64,000 nucleotides of DNA. It comes from Phymatolithon calcareum (taxonomy: Eukaryota > Rhodophyta > Florideophyceae > Hapalidiales). The notes beneath the pieces were generated by a model. It searched no databases. It saw nothing but the letters and a program-made list of their open reading frames with translations, and had not been told where the DNA came from. The translations under genes were made by a program, and so were the position numbers. Of the stretch, positions 11,915-21,730 are shown piece after piece. The DNA lies in NCBI GenBank assembly GCA_977006965.1, contig OZ345377.1, positions 1,798,001-1,862,000 on the forward strand, given 5' to 3'. Each line of letters opens with the position of its first letter. The stretch's first letter is position 1.

Positions 11915-12487
11915 AATCGTTGAGGGACCTGCTCTTTAAAGACGAAGGAGAAGGCTTGGAGGCGAGCAGAAAGAGGAATATTCCTTATGATATTCCCGGG
12001 TCTACTCCCGCCATCATCAGACTACCGAAAGCACGTCACCGCCAATTGGCGATTAAATGGGCATTCGGACGTTTTCCCCCATTGAGTACCACACTTCTGG
12101 AAGACAAATTCGGTGAAATCGTACCAACTCTCATGAACAAGCTCGAAGTGTACCTTCAAAGATATCGACTAACAGAAGAGGAGACTAGTGAGACTGAAAA
12201 GGCACTTGACAAAGTACTATTCCTCACAATCGTCTTTTATGACGACATGGAATAGACCAAGACAAATTAGAACGGCGACGCTGAGATTCCTACAAACAGG
12301 ACAAGTGGACTCTAAGCTTTTCCCTCCACCTTCTCTGGAGGACGGTTTTTGCAGCTAGGGCTACGACGATAGCAACGAGCTTTTGCGGCTTTAACGGAGC
12401 TACCAAGGTAGTAGCATCTGAAACGCATCTCCCTTACAGTCTTATGAGTGTTTCTGAGGGCGTTTAATAAATTCAAAATTCAAAAAA
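11915..12487 (+). mobile_element. 5'-truncated LINE (family 2) with 13-bp TSD
   Basis: The insert lies between two copies of 'agcagttttatta' (11902-11914 and 12488-12500) and ends in an A-rich tail. It encodes the C-terminal end of a LINE polyprotein, including RHRQLAIKWAFGRFPPLST and ending ..FYDDME at 12255. The RH..LAIKW.FG.FP..ST signature is shared with the elements at 26606-27902 and, in part (FGRFP or GRFP..STTLI), at 28488-28817. Confidence 0.85.
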
Positions 12488-12562
12488 AGCAGTTTTATTA
12501 CAATGTTCATAGTTGACCCCGCCGTCTCTTTCAGCGACCGGCCTACCGCATCGCTTATTAGA

Positions 12563-12876
12563 CGAAGAAGAAAGGTAGGTTTTTATTTAACTTTGCTAGT
12601 GCCGAGAGGTTTTGGCTGGATTCTGTCCAAAGAAGAGTTCCTTTTTTTGTTGGTGTAGCACGATTCACTGAGGTACAAAAACCCACCTCTGGTCTGCTTC
12701 GGGACCTCGAGGGGAAAATTACTCCCCTGTCCTGTGGCACGCAGTGATTTCAGGTTGCGAGCAGTCCTTACTTGTCCACAGTCTGAACCATGGTTTAGAG
12801 CTCGTCGAGTGCTCGCATCGTCCAGGCGCTGTCCTCTTTGGAGCGTCTGTCCTTTGCGAGGCCCTTTATCACGTCT
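12563..12876 (-). mobile_element. 5'-truncated LINE (family 1, TTC-tailed) with 14-bp TSD
   Basis: The insert lies between two copies of 'catcgcttattaga' (12549-12562 and 12877-12890). On the minus strand it reads as the last ~40 codons of the family-1 ORF (..LAKDRLSKEDSAW-like), then a 3' UTR containing 'ttttcccctcgaggtcccga', then a short TTC-repeat tail. It is a truncated relative of the element at 26606-27902. Confidence 0.9.
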
Positions 12877-13715
12877 CATCGCTTATTAGAGCTGATTTGT
12901 ACCACTCCGAGTCTTTGCCGTTCTCTTCGACCATGGAATCAAGCTCGATCAGCTTCAATGCATTTTCCAGATTTCGCCCGAGTCTGAGAACACGGTACCG
13001 AGCACAAAGGTGGTTCCTGTGGTAGATTTTAGAAAAGCAACGAGGGCTTTTTGACCAAACCCAACGATAAACGGAGTTAAGAAAACCTAAGCAACCAGAA
13101 GAATCGCTTCCACCACAGAAGTCTTCCCGGACGCACCTGGACACGCCTTAAGCCTTGCCTTGGCGAAAGACCCATTCCTCTGTATCACTTCAACCTTATC
13201 AATATGGTTTCTGGTTGCAACCACCAAAGCGTTCGCAGCTTTTCTCGAAGAGGCAAGAAAAAGCCCGGAGAAAGCAAAGACCCACTTTTCCCGCTCGAGG
13301 GCCTTGATGAAGAGAGCAGCCTGAGTTCTGGAACCGAACCGGAATCCGAAAGTGTACGTTGAAATCTTCAGCTGCAATTACAGAATGTGCCCAACTTTGT
13401 CAGCACACGGTTTTCTGCTGATAATTTCGAAGCCGTTCTGGGGTAACGTTCAGTTTTTATCGTTGCTGCCACAGATGTGTCTCCAGCAGATCAATTGTTA
13501 CCTACAAAGCCAGCAACAATCGACTTGAAAATCGCTCGCCTCGAAGCAGCTATCGGCGAGTCGCCGTGACGTCTCTGGCTTTCGTCCCTTAAAGACATAC
13601 TATAAACCAGACCTCGGAAGCCCTCAAGTTGCGCTTCACCACAGCGCCATTTTATCGTGAGTTTCTTGGCAAGCAAACGATTGCAAGACGTCTTGAATTG
13701 ATTGGCAAAGCAGGT

Positions 13716-16700
13716 ATGCAAGACCCAGAGGAGGAAGCGCTTCTACATTCAGATGTCGCTGCAAATAACAGAAACAGTGACGGCAGAAACAAACTTGGCG
13801 TGGATGGTCAAGGCGCGGAATATACAGGATACAAACCGGTCACTGCTGCAGACTTCCCTTACGACGGGGATGTGGAATGGGGAAAGCATGGCAAGTCGGA
13901 ATTCGGCGACGTTGATCCAGGGATGCTCCGAGATAGCGCTCAAACTTCTGTATCAGCTCTGATTTTGGCGTGCTTCCTTGCCGCGCTCTTCGTTGTGCTG
14001 TTAGCATGGCTCGTGCTCATTGCGCTCTGCAAGGTGAACAAGTTTTGCGAGATGTTGGACCACAGTTCGATGTCAACGGTACCTGGTCAATCTGGCGCCT
14101 CGGCACTTCGCATACCCACGGTTTACGTCTGGACCGGACTAACTGTTGCAACGCTTTGCTTGTGTGTCGCAGCAACTTATACGATTATGCTGCTAAGGAA
14201 GCCAGTCGGCACTGTCCGCCTTGTTGAGATTTCCACACACATTTTGGAATGTTCAAATGCCTTATTGAACTGCCAGATGAAGGCGTACTTACTGCCGGCC
14301 GGAATTGTTTTCTTGTTGATCGGGTTCGGGTTATCGTGGACGTTTGCCGGTGGGTTTATGTTTGGCGGAATGATTACCAAGATTACAGGTTCCAATTGTG
14401 TGCACGTTGCCACTCGGGCCAACCTGCGCACAACCGCGGCAGCTAGGGACGGAATTCGCAGCGGTGCCCATCTCGCCTTCCGCTCTGGATCTATCATAGG
14501 ACTCATGATTACCAGTCTTGGTTTATTGGGCCTGTCCGTTGTGTATCTTATGCTCGAGGATGTGCGTGTCCTGGCGGGATTTGCTGCGGGCTCATCATGT
14601 GTCGCCTTCATCTGCAGAGTTATTGGATCAATTTATACATCGGCGACCAGTATGGGAGCGCGATTGCTCAATCTGATGCGAGACGAAGTCCCAGATGAAG
14701 GAGACGCTAATTTACCAATGCGTTTTATGGAATCGGGGGGCGACCGGCTTGGTGATGTGGTTGGGACTGGTGTGGACTTGCTTGAAACTTACGTCAGCAC
14801 AGTTGCGGTGACTGCAATCCTGGGGTCAATGTTGCCATATTTTTACAGGAATCCGTTTGCCATGTGCGTGTTCAATCATTTGAAAGTCGATTTCAAATGC
14901 GGTTCTTTCGGCTACCCAGAAACATTGTCTTATGCGATCTACACCTGCCGCTTGGAAAATATGTACGAAAAGTACCCCTTTCTGCAAATTTGGCAATCAA
15001 ATTCTGTCTTCATTGCCATACCGTACCTGCTAGCCTGTGCTGGAGTTATTTCTTCCGTCATATGCACGATTCGCATTCATTCTCCTTCAGCGCAGGCCGA
15101 TGAGGAATTGGACAAGGCCGGACACATACACACTTTGCTTTGGGGAATTCGCCTCAATGTGCTCCTCGGCGCGTTCTTCCTGGTATGTTGTGCTGCCGGT
15201 ATTTGCTTCGGATTATTGGGCAGAGGCTCCACATTTCAAAAAGGGGCCGGAATGGGCTCTATCGACAACTTGAAAGTTTTCAATCTGGCGAAAGGTACGA
15301 AAGTGGATGTGTGTCAGCCTCGTTTCCAGAATGTTTCATCCATCACGGATCCATTTCCCGTTCCGCAGGGATCACTCGGGGTGGGTCGGTACAAACCAGT
15401 TTCAATTTTGGGCTTCTCATTCGACAATGCCAGCTCATCGGATTGGCGACTTTTCCTGTGCATCATAATTGGCATTGGATTGGCTCTTCTGTTAGAGTAT
15501 TCCACTGAGTTCTTCACTTCAGCAAGCTCGAAGCCGGCGAAGAGAGTAGCGGAGAGCGCTGAATTCGGTGCCAGTGCAATGATTATTCAAGGTCTGGGGA
15601 CTGGCATGTTATCAGCGATCATTCCGATTCTTCTTGTCAGCCTTGCGATCATGGGCACCTTCAGTCTTTATGGTCCGTATGGGACGGCGTTGTCATCAGT
15701 CGGTCTTCTAGCTGGGCTAGGGATTGTGATCGCGGCTGACTCTTTTGGTCCCATTGCGAGCAGCTCTGGTCAAATGGCAAGATTGGCAGATTTGCCCAAA
15801 GATGCGCAGGCTGTTACTGGAGTGCTAGAGGCTGCCGGTCGAACGAATGCAGCTACGGGAAAAATCCTCGCCAATGCATCAGGCATGATGACATCTTTCG
15901 CACTTCTCGTTCCTTTGATGGTTATGTCTGGACTTGTACCTTCCGCAGTCAAACTGGTTGGAACCCCGGAGACCGTTTCTAAGATATTAATTGGCAACGT
16001 TGTGCAGATACCAATGTCTGACATTTATGTGGCAACTTCGTTGGTCCTTGGAACCATGATACCATTTTTATTCTCCGGGCTTCTCCTTGCCTCTTCGAGA
16101 AAAGCTGCGAATGCTTTGGTGGTTGGAACCAGAAACCATATTGATACGGTTGAAGAGATGCAGAGGAATGGATCTTTCGCCAAGGCAAGGCTTATGACGT
16201 GCCTAGGCGCGGCCAGGAGGTCTTCTGTGTTGGAAGCGATTCTTCCGGTTGCTTTGGTTTTCGTAACTCCGTTTATCGTTGGGTTTGGGTTTGGTCAAAA
16301 AGCTCTCGTTGCTTTTCTAATCTCCACCACGGGAACCACCTTTGTGCTTGGTACCGTGTTCTCAGACTCGGGAGAAATCTGGGCAAATGCGTTGAAGCTG
16401 ATCGAGCTTGGTTCCATGGGCGAAGAGAACGGCAAAGACTCTGCGTGGCACAAATCAGCTCTAATAAGCGATGCGGTGGGCCGGTCGCTGAAAGAGACGG
16501 CGGGCTCGGCTATGAACGTTGTAATGAAACTGAAGGTGCTGCTGGGTTTCCTCGCTGTCAAACGCATGGTGCCGGACCTTCACAAGGGCTGGATTGGTGG
16601 AGTTATCTTTGTTTGTTTTATTGCAATAGGAGTTCCGTTTTCGGTGTGGAAATGGAATCGCAACTTGCGATTGCTGGAAGCAGCCAGAGGACGTACCGGC

Positions 16701-17045
16701 GAGGTGCTAACCAAACCCCCGCCGAAGCAGATATCTCCTTTCTTTGTCGAAAAATCTACTGTGGATCCTGGTACAGCCGCACCGGGAAGTCAGCTTGCAG
16801 AAGCTCTGCTCGCAGTGGGTGACCCAAAGGCTCCTATCGATCCTCACGCGTTGCCAGGTTTGTCCACTCGCTCTGCGGCGAACCTGGATAGTTTCCACAA
16901 TATTACTGTACCGAGGCGCAATGTGAGCAATACAGAGTCGGTGTTGCTTGATGAGGCGCGACAGGACCGGGTGCACGAAGGTATTGGAGGGTCCCGACGT
17001 GATGTTGGTGTGTCAGATAACATGGTCCCGAGCATTGATGAGTAA
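13716..17045 (+). CDS. Membrane pyrophosphatase-like protein, probably catalytically inactive (copy A)
   Basis: The fold is that of the ion-pumping membrane pyrophosphatases, which couple PPi hydrolysis to H+ or Na+ transport. The open frame begins with TTG at 13629; the first ATG, at 13716, gives 1109 residues, against about 750-800 for the family. There is a ~75-residue soluble N-terminus, then many hydrophobic segments from ~77, and a ~100-residue soluble C-terminal tail. Family landmarks are visible but altered. GIYTKAADVGADLVGK is represented by GSIYTSATSMGARLLN (~304). DNVGDNVGDIAG is represented by SGGDRLGDVVG (~340). DSFGPIADNAGG is represented by DSFGPIASSSGQ (~672). GNTTAAIGKG is represented by GRTNAATGKI (~705). 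GDTIGDPLKDTSG is represented by SDAVGRSLKETAG (~917). Most substrate and Mg2+ ligands are therefore gone. Copy B (33503-36832) differs at two residues that I saw. The frame is intact, so selection on some other role is likely. Confidence 0.85.
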   Translation: MQDPEEEALLHSDVAANNRNSDGRNKLGVDGQGAEYTGYKPVTAADFPYDGDVEWGKHGKSEFGDVDPGMLRDSAQTSVSALILACFLAALFVVLLAWLVLIALCKVNKFCEMLDHSSMSTVPGQSGASALRIPTVYVWTGLTVATLCLCVAATYTIMLLRKPVGTVRLVEISTHILECSNALLNCQMKAYLLPAGIVFLLIGFGLSWTFAGGFMFGGMITKITGSNCVHVATRANLRTTAAARDGIRSGAHLAFRSGSIIGLMITSLGLLGLSVVYLMLEDVRVLAGFAAGSSCVAFICRVIGSIYTSATSMGARLLNLMRDEVPDEGDANLPMRFMESGGDRLGDVVGTGVDLLETYVSTVAVTAILGSMLPYFYRNPFAMCVFNHLKVDFKCGSFGYPETLSYAIYTCRLENMYEKYPFLQIWQSNSVFIAIPYLLACAGVISSVICTIRIHSPSAQADEELDKAGHIHTLLWGIRLNVLLGAFFLVCCAAGICFGLLGRGSTFQKGAGMGSIDNLKVFNLAKGTKVDVCQPRFQNVSSITDPFPVPQGSLGVGRYKPVSILGFSFDNASSSDWRLFLCIIIGIGLALLLEYSTEFFTSASSKPAKRVAESAEFGASAMIIQGLGTGMLSAIIPILLVSLAIMGTFSLYGPYGTALSSVGLLAGLGIVIAADSFGPIASSSGQMARLADLPKDAQAVTGVLEAAGRTNAATGKILANASGMMTSFALLVPLMVMSGLVPSAVKLVGTPETVSKILIGNVVQIPMSDIYVATSLVLGTMIPFLFSGLLLASSRKAANALVVGTRNHIDTVEEMQRNGSFAKARLMTCLGAARRSSVLEAILPVALVFVTPFIVGFGFGQKALVAFLISTTGTTFVLGTVFSDSGEIWANALKLIELGSMGEENGKDSAWHKSALISDAVGRSLKETAGSAMNVVMKLKVLLGFLAVKRMVPDLHKGWIGGVIFVCFIAIGVPFSVWKWNRNLRLLEAARGRTGEVLTKPPPKQISPFFVEKSTVDPGTAAPGSQLAEALLAVGDPKAPIDPHALPGLSTRSAANLDSFHNITVPRRNVSNTESVLLDEARQDRVHEGIGGSRRDVGVSDNMVPSIDE

Positions 17046-17414
17046 AAACAACTGAAACGGGGCGCTGCGGTGCATAGTCTTCATAAAAGTTCTGTGATAA
17101 CATAGTCTTCTCGACTATGCCTCTTAGAATAAATAATTGTTCATGTTTGGACAGTGCTACGCCCGACGTCCGACCTCGATTTCAAACTTGAATTCTTTTG
17201 ACTATCTTTCATTTCCTTTTCAAACTGTTACGGGCAAACTAAGTTTTCCTTGTGTAGTTCGAAGATCGCATCATGGAAGCATTCATCTTACTTTTTACAT
17301 CTGTGCATATGTTGAGTGCATATACTCAATGTTTAACAACTCGACTGTTGGGCTGGTCCCGCGTTATGGACCCGCCGCCTGTCCCCGCAATGTTTGAAAA
17401 CATGTGATGGCACA

Positions 17415-17800
17415 TGGTTCGCGGTGTGATGATGATGATGATGATTGCTTTACTCCCCTAAGAGGCTAGCACGTCTAGAAGGCTTCATTTGATTCCACTT
17501 GCTGAAGTCGGAGGCGTTTGTAATGGCCGATTCAATATCTTGGTGCTTGACGGTGTGGTAATCCACCCTTAACGTCGCACTTTAGGATCGCATCCGATCT
17601 AGACACACAAAGAGCTCTTACTGTTGCATCGCATTGCTCAGAAAGGAGAAAGTTAGGCCATCGAAATACTTCTAACCTCATCGTTAGGCAGATAGAAAAT
17701 AATTTTTTTGCATCCGTACTGATTGGAACGTGCTTCCTGTGCCTATTCCTTGGAATGAAGTGGGATCGGATGAGCACTTGAGCTCATCTACTGAGGCTTA
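17415..17800 (-). mobile_element. LINE 3' end with GAT-repeat tail
   Basis: The segment starts with (gat)n at 17428-17443, followed by 'ttactcccctaagaggctag', the reverse complement of a LINE 3' end. It resembles the segments after the tails at 20808-21070 and 37463-37650. The ORF on the minus strand (17532-17777) would be the end of the coding part but has no clear domain. The 5' boundary is approximate. Confidence 0.5.
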
Positions 17801-17996
17801 TCTAGGCCGGATATCTCCTTTTTATTCCAAGAATGCCGTGATCATCTTCTCTTCTTGCTCATGACATATGAGTTGTACTTATAGGTGAGAATGCCTCGCG
17901 TGCAAAGTTAATGACTTGTCGGTGCAAGACCCTTGGGAATCGGACGATAGTCGGAGAATTACTGAAAATGCCATTGTAGTTATTGGTGGTACCAAT

Positions 17997-18473
17997 ATGT
18001 ACGGTAGCCATTTACAAGCTCGATACAGCTCAATTGGTCGTAAAACTTTAAATAAAGAAGCGTACAAAGCTGCGCGATGGTCAACATATGGGAAAATCCA
18101 AGCCAGCGTTTGTCTGCTCACGGAAAACATAATGAAAGCGCTCAACGTGGGTTCTTTAACGGGCGTTTCGGATGCTCTCTTTTTGCAGGTCCACAGCACT
18201 CTCACACACGTTCGGACCTCAGTCGATATTAGCACTGTACATGAGCAGTTTCGAACTATCCAACACGAGAGTTCTCACTGGGGCACAGAGAACTTGCAAA
18301 ACAAGCGCTTGGTACATTTCTGCATGGATAGAAGGCATATATTGACACAACTGACGCGAGCTCTCTCTGCAGGGATCCCCCTTGAGATCCACGTGGAGTT
18401 ACAATGTGCACAAGGCACCATGTGCTTCATGACACCGGAAGTCCGCCATTTACGACTGGCTTTGGATCGCTGA
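17997..18473 (+). CDS. Unknown ORF, 158 residues
   Basis: The frame opens with TTG at 17916; the first ATG, at 17997, gives 158 residues starting MYGSHLQARY. I do not recognise the protein. It has no obvious membrane segment and a mixed composition compatible with a soluble protein. It contains three His-rich patches, and its end overlaps the start of the repeat block at 18461. The mirror copy (32075-32551) is identical in the translated part I compared. It could be debris of an older element or gene. Confidence 0.3.
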   Translation: MYGSHLQARYSSIGRKTLNKEAYKAARWSTYGKIQASVCLLTENIMKALNVGSLTGVSDALFLQVHSTLTHVRTSVDISTVHEQFRTIQHESSHWGTENLQNKRLVHFCMDRRHILTQLTRALSAGIPLEIHVELQCAQGTMCFMTPEVRHLRLALDR

Positions 18474-19230
18474 TCCATAGATCAGAGGACCGTAATTGAG
18501 CGAAATAATTACAGTTTTTCTGCTACTGTCCCAAAAACAAAAATTTCTCATTCTGCCTCTTTCGGCCAAAAGATCATTATTTCTGCTCTAAAAATCAAGA
18601 CTTTATTTGAAATATTCTAAGTTGCTAGGAATTTATAGCTAGGAATTCGTAGCTAGTAGCTAGGATTTCCTAGCAACCTAGAATGTTTCAAACATAGTAT
18701 TACTCATTCTTTTAGTAACAGAAGCACCACCTTGTGCGAGGGCTTCATCGAGCAATTTCCTGGGCTTCTCCTCACTTTTGCCAATATTGAAGAGCTTTGA
18801 GGATATTCTTGATCTGCTGATAGATTCGGCTCCACGTGCGCAAACTCTGTTCTGTAGTCTCACATAACCGAGCTTACCATGCTAGCACTGCCAACGTCGA
18901 ATAATCTTGTAATCAGTACGGACAGTCTGCACTCGCTCGTTGGCGAACGCAAATAGTGCTGATACCGGCGCTCAAAATGAAAACATCTATGCTGCCATTT
19001 CCTTCCATTGTGCGAATCACAACAAGCCCAACCTTAACCAGTCTGACTCAGCACAGCCGGTCCCATCATCTCAGACGCGCCGCAGTTCGTGTGGTACGGT
19101 TCAGCTCTAATGGCGCAAGAACGATACCGCATGGTTTGAGTTGAGGGATTTATATTAGTGGAATTTTCTCTCGTCTGTTTGCGGTGGTGGCAATCGACAA
19201 TATAAACATGTTCTCGTTCTTCCAAAAGTG
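18461..19230. repeat. Repeat block paralogous to 1-660
   Basis: Landmarks are listed under 1-660. Here the block carries an extra imperfect hairpin at about 18610-18692 (arms 'ttgctaggaat' and 'atttcctagcaa', extended by 'tgaaatattct' and 'agaatgtttca') that is absent from 1-660. It therefore appears to have formed after the two blocks separated. Confidence 0.75.
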
Positions 19231-19511
19231 CAACTTGTAAACGTAATGTTTGTTGTTTATACTTAATTTTACACGTGGCTTATCAGAATAGTTATAAATT
19301 TGCAATATTAATTGTAAGAGTTTATTGGATTTTAAAATTTTTCATATTTCGAAATTTTTAGATCGATCAATCCAAAATGTTTCTCAAGTGCGTTCCACGT
19401 GCCGTCCGTCCCCCAAAGGCTTCGTGGAAGGCAAGCGGAGCACAATCCTTACCTTCAATGCCTATCTCGGTAAGTCGATCTCGTCGTTTCCCATCTTGAC
19501 ACGACGTCGAC

Positions 19512-20290
19512 ATGAAGCAATCTGAACTGACAAATACCTTTCTCCACCGACTGCCAGATGCAGAGCTGCGACATGTCGTTCGTCTTTCAAGCGCCAAGCC
19601 GCAAGAAAACATTGCTAGGTTGCAGTTTCTCTCGCCGAGGCTTTGACCTTGCTGCGATGTGGCGGACCGCTTGTCGCATGTGCGCAAAGTGCGTTTCTTC
19701 GTCTAAGTTTCGGGGGCCAAGTATCCGTGCCGACCGCGCTTGTTGCCGACGGAAGAACGACAACCGGAAGGCGGTGTTGCGAGGATCTATTTGCCAGACT
19801 TGTAAGTACTTTGGAACGCTTGTTCATCAATCGACTCCTCAATGAACCCATACTCAATATCTTGACGTCATTGGGTTCATTGAGAAGTCGAGTTATGTAC
19901 AATCCTTTCAAAGTAGGTGCAAGTCTGGAAAATAGATCTTCTTCCGGTCGCCGTTCCTCCGTCGGCAACAAGGGTACTAGGCTCGGTTTCTTGTCCCCCG
20001 GAGCTTATACGACGAAACTCGCTTTGCGCACATTCGGCAAGCGGTCCGCCTCATCGCAGCAAGGTCAGAACGTCGGCGAGGGAAACTGCACCCTGCCAAG
20101 CTTCATTTTGCGAGTGGGCGTTTAAACAACGAACGACATTTCGCAGCTCTGCATCTACGTCAAAGCAATTGGACAATCTTTGCTCACTCTCGAAGAGGTT
20201 GGGCAATGAATGTCCAATTGCTTTGACGTCGAAGCCGGGTTCCTTCTTTAAGCAGCTGCATCAGCCCGGTGCTAGTTCACGTATACTACT
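19512..20290. pseudogene. F-box/LRR-like gene fragments folded into a nested inverted repeat
   Basis: The ATG at 19512 opens MKQSELTNTFLHRLPDAELR, matching the starts of 1438 and 38880, but the frame soon breaks. The part from 19557 to about 19857 is followed by an inverted, diverged copy of itself (about 19874-20155). Immediately after comes a smaller foldback (20157-20229). None of it can encode the normal protein. The whole structure recurs in mirror image at 30258-31036. Confidence 0.8.
20157..20229. repeat. Hairpin with perfect 19-nt arms in F-box/LRR debris
   Basis: Arm 20157-20175 ('acgtcaaagcaattggaca') is the exact reverse complement of 20211-20229. The left part and loop match the F-box/LRR pseudogene around 2402-2445, so the right arm is an inverted local copy of gene sequence. 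Confidence 0.85.
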
Positions 20291-20368
20291 GGAGAGAAGC
20301 ATATGAGCGGGAGGCGCCGGCGAATTAGTACTGACCGCGAACGCCACAGACTGAAAGGGATGTGGTGA

Positions 20369-20524
20369 TTCGTAATTAAGTGGATTTATTGAGAAGGTAC
20401 CATGAGTCCCAACGTGAAGAAAGCCGGCACCATTCTTAGCACTCTACTACGCTCGAAATTTCAGTTGTCTTCATCTGAATTACGTAGTATCTCGTCAATG
20501 GCTCGGGTCACATTGGTCTCCTCT
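20369..20524 (-). mobile_element. 156-bp truncated LINE end with 11-bp TSD
   Basis: The insert lies between two copies of 'ggatgtggtga' (20358-20368 and 20525-20535). It is absent from the paralogous site near 40952. Reading the minus strand, a short coding tail is followed by AATAAA close to the 3' end. Confidence 0.75.
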
Positions 20525-20807
20525 GGATGTGGTGACTCTTACGCCTCAGCGATCAGGACATCAGGCGCCGTGAGTCGGACGTCTATAGGATGATGTTTGG
20601 AAAGGTTCAGGTTAAGCAAGTGAAAGCGATATCTGTAACCCTCTTTTGCTTGCGACGATTGTGCTGTGAACGGCAAATGAATGTTATTTTGTTACAATCT
20701 CACCACTGACATAGCTCATGCGACCGCGAGCTAAAAACTGTGCTTACTACTAGCAACTGGGCGGAAATTTGCGTTCGGTTGGGGAGTTCACTGAACGAGT
20801 ATGCACA

Positions 20808-21070
20808 TTCATTCATTCATTTTGCCTTTTCCCCTAATGGGTCTAGCAGCGATTCGAGGGTCTAAGTTTTTTCCACTCTACTCTATTGTTAGCGAGCTGG
20901 ACTGCGGTTTGGATGTCTAGGCTAGGTAAGTCACCAAAGATTGATTCATGAGTTGGTCTGACGCATTGGATCAGCACCTGGCGGACCAGGCGGCGCTCGT
21001 CCATTCTGAGAATGTGACCAAGCCAGTTCCATCGAAGGTCTCTGACTCGCATTATCACGTCTATGGTGGG
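20808..21070 (-). mobile_element. 5'-truncated LINE with (TGAA)n tail, 13-bp TSD
   Basis: The insert lies between two copies of 'acgagtatgcaca' (20795-20807 and 21071-21083) and is absent from the paralogous site near 41165. The minus strand encodes the classic end of a LINE reverse transcriptase ORF, including LRWNWLGHILRMDE, then a 3' UTR and a TGAA-repeat tail. Confidence 0.9.
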
Positions 21071-21730
21071 ACGAGTATGCACAGGACATTTTTGGAGTTT
21101 TAATGATGAAGACAACTCGTTAAACATTGCAAAGAACCACAGCAGTGTTGAAATGGGCCATATCTGGCCATTATCACTCGTATTGCTCATACTCGCGTCC
21201 ACTCGCACATACTAAAATCTCACTTCCCGTTTCTTCTCCCACACTAGAAGGAGAAAGTATCGAAAATCAGCTTCCGTGCAGTGTTAAGAGTATATCTGAT
21301 GGCTTTAAATAAGCAACGAATAATTTGCTTTCAAGAATAGTCTCTCTCACATCTCACTGCTCTGAACACACGACCTGCACCATCACGACAGCTACAGCTG
21401 TGTCAAGGCTAAGAACTCAACCATCCTCAACTACCGTCATTCACACCAACATGAAATCTCAAGCACATTTAAGGGACCGGTACTAACGCTCCTCACGTAT
21501 CAGTATCTGTCGCGAAAGATCATTCGTCGTAAACTGACTAGGATTTGTTTCGCAAACCTTGACTTGTTGAACCAGTGCGAGTTGTTGCAGAAACTTAGGG
21601 TAATCAGCCAGCGTCTTGGGCGATGTGCCCGTGCGATACGTCACTGACTAAAAATCACCATAGACAAGCTGAATACGCTACCAGGAGTGTTACATATAGG
21701 AGATAGAAACAGGCGTCTGAGGTGCCTAAT

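Larger units (their letters stand above)
9953..13262 (-). pseudogene. Decayed partial copy of the membrane pyrophosphatase-like gene, broken by three LINE insertions
   Basis: With three insertions removed, this segment follows the 3' flank and C-terminal third of the intact genes at 13716-17045 and 33503-36832. The 3' flank matches at 9953-10406. The C-terminal tail follows at 11457-11900, with the equivalent of ..VWKWNRNLRLLE.., and the last membrane region at 12501-13262, including LASSRKAANALVV and RNGSFAKARL. Homology stops abruptly near 13262, within the part encoding the LFSGLLLASS region; just beyond it lies the 5' flank of the intact gene in the opposite sense, giving a head-to-head join. 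The insertions at 10407-11441, 11915-12487 and 12563-12876 each have matching TSDs. Frameshifts and stops are scattered through it. It is clearly more diverged from the intact pair than they are from each other. Confidence 0.85.
20270..21470. repeat. Repeat block paralogous to 40870-41560
   Basis: Shared landmarks in the same order include 'gagagaagcatatg', 'ggcgaattagtactgaccgc', 'gatgtttggaaaggttcagg', 'ttgcaaagaaccacagcagt' and 'gtatctgatggctttaaat'. The 40870 copy lacks the two insertions present here (20369-20524 and 20808-21070), which confirms both as later arrivals. The origin is unknown. Confidence 0.75.

Noticed and set aside
13629-13715. Upstream extension of the pyrophosphatase-like frame
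   Set aside because: The frame opens with TTG; a eukaryotic nuclear gene should start at ATG, so I used 13716. The same reasoning was applied at 6416, 38823, 61052 and 63484.
16199-16822. 207-residue alternative frame within the pyrophosphatase-like gene (and its mirror at 33726-34349)
   Set aside because: Overlaps a strongly supported gene in another frame; composition is unlike a real protein and no motif is recognised.
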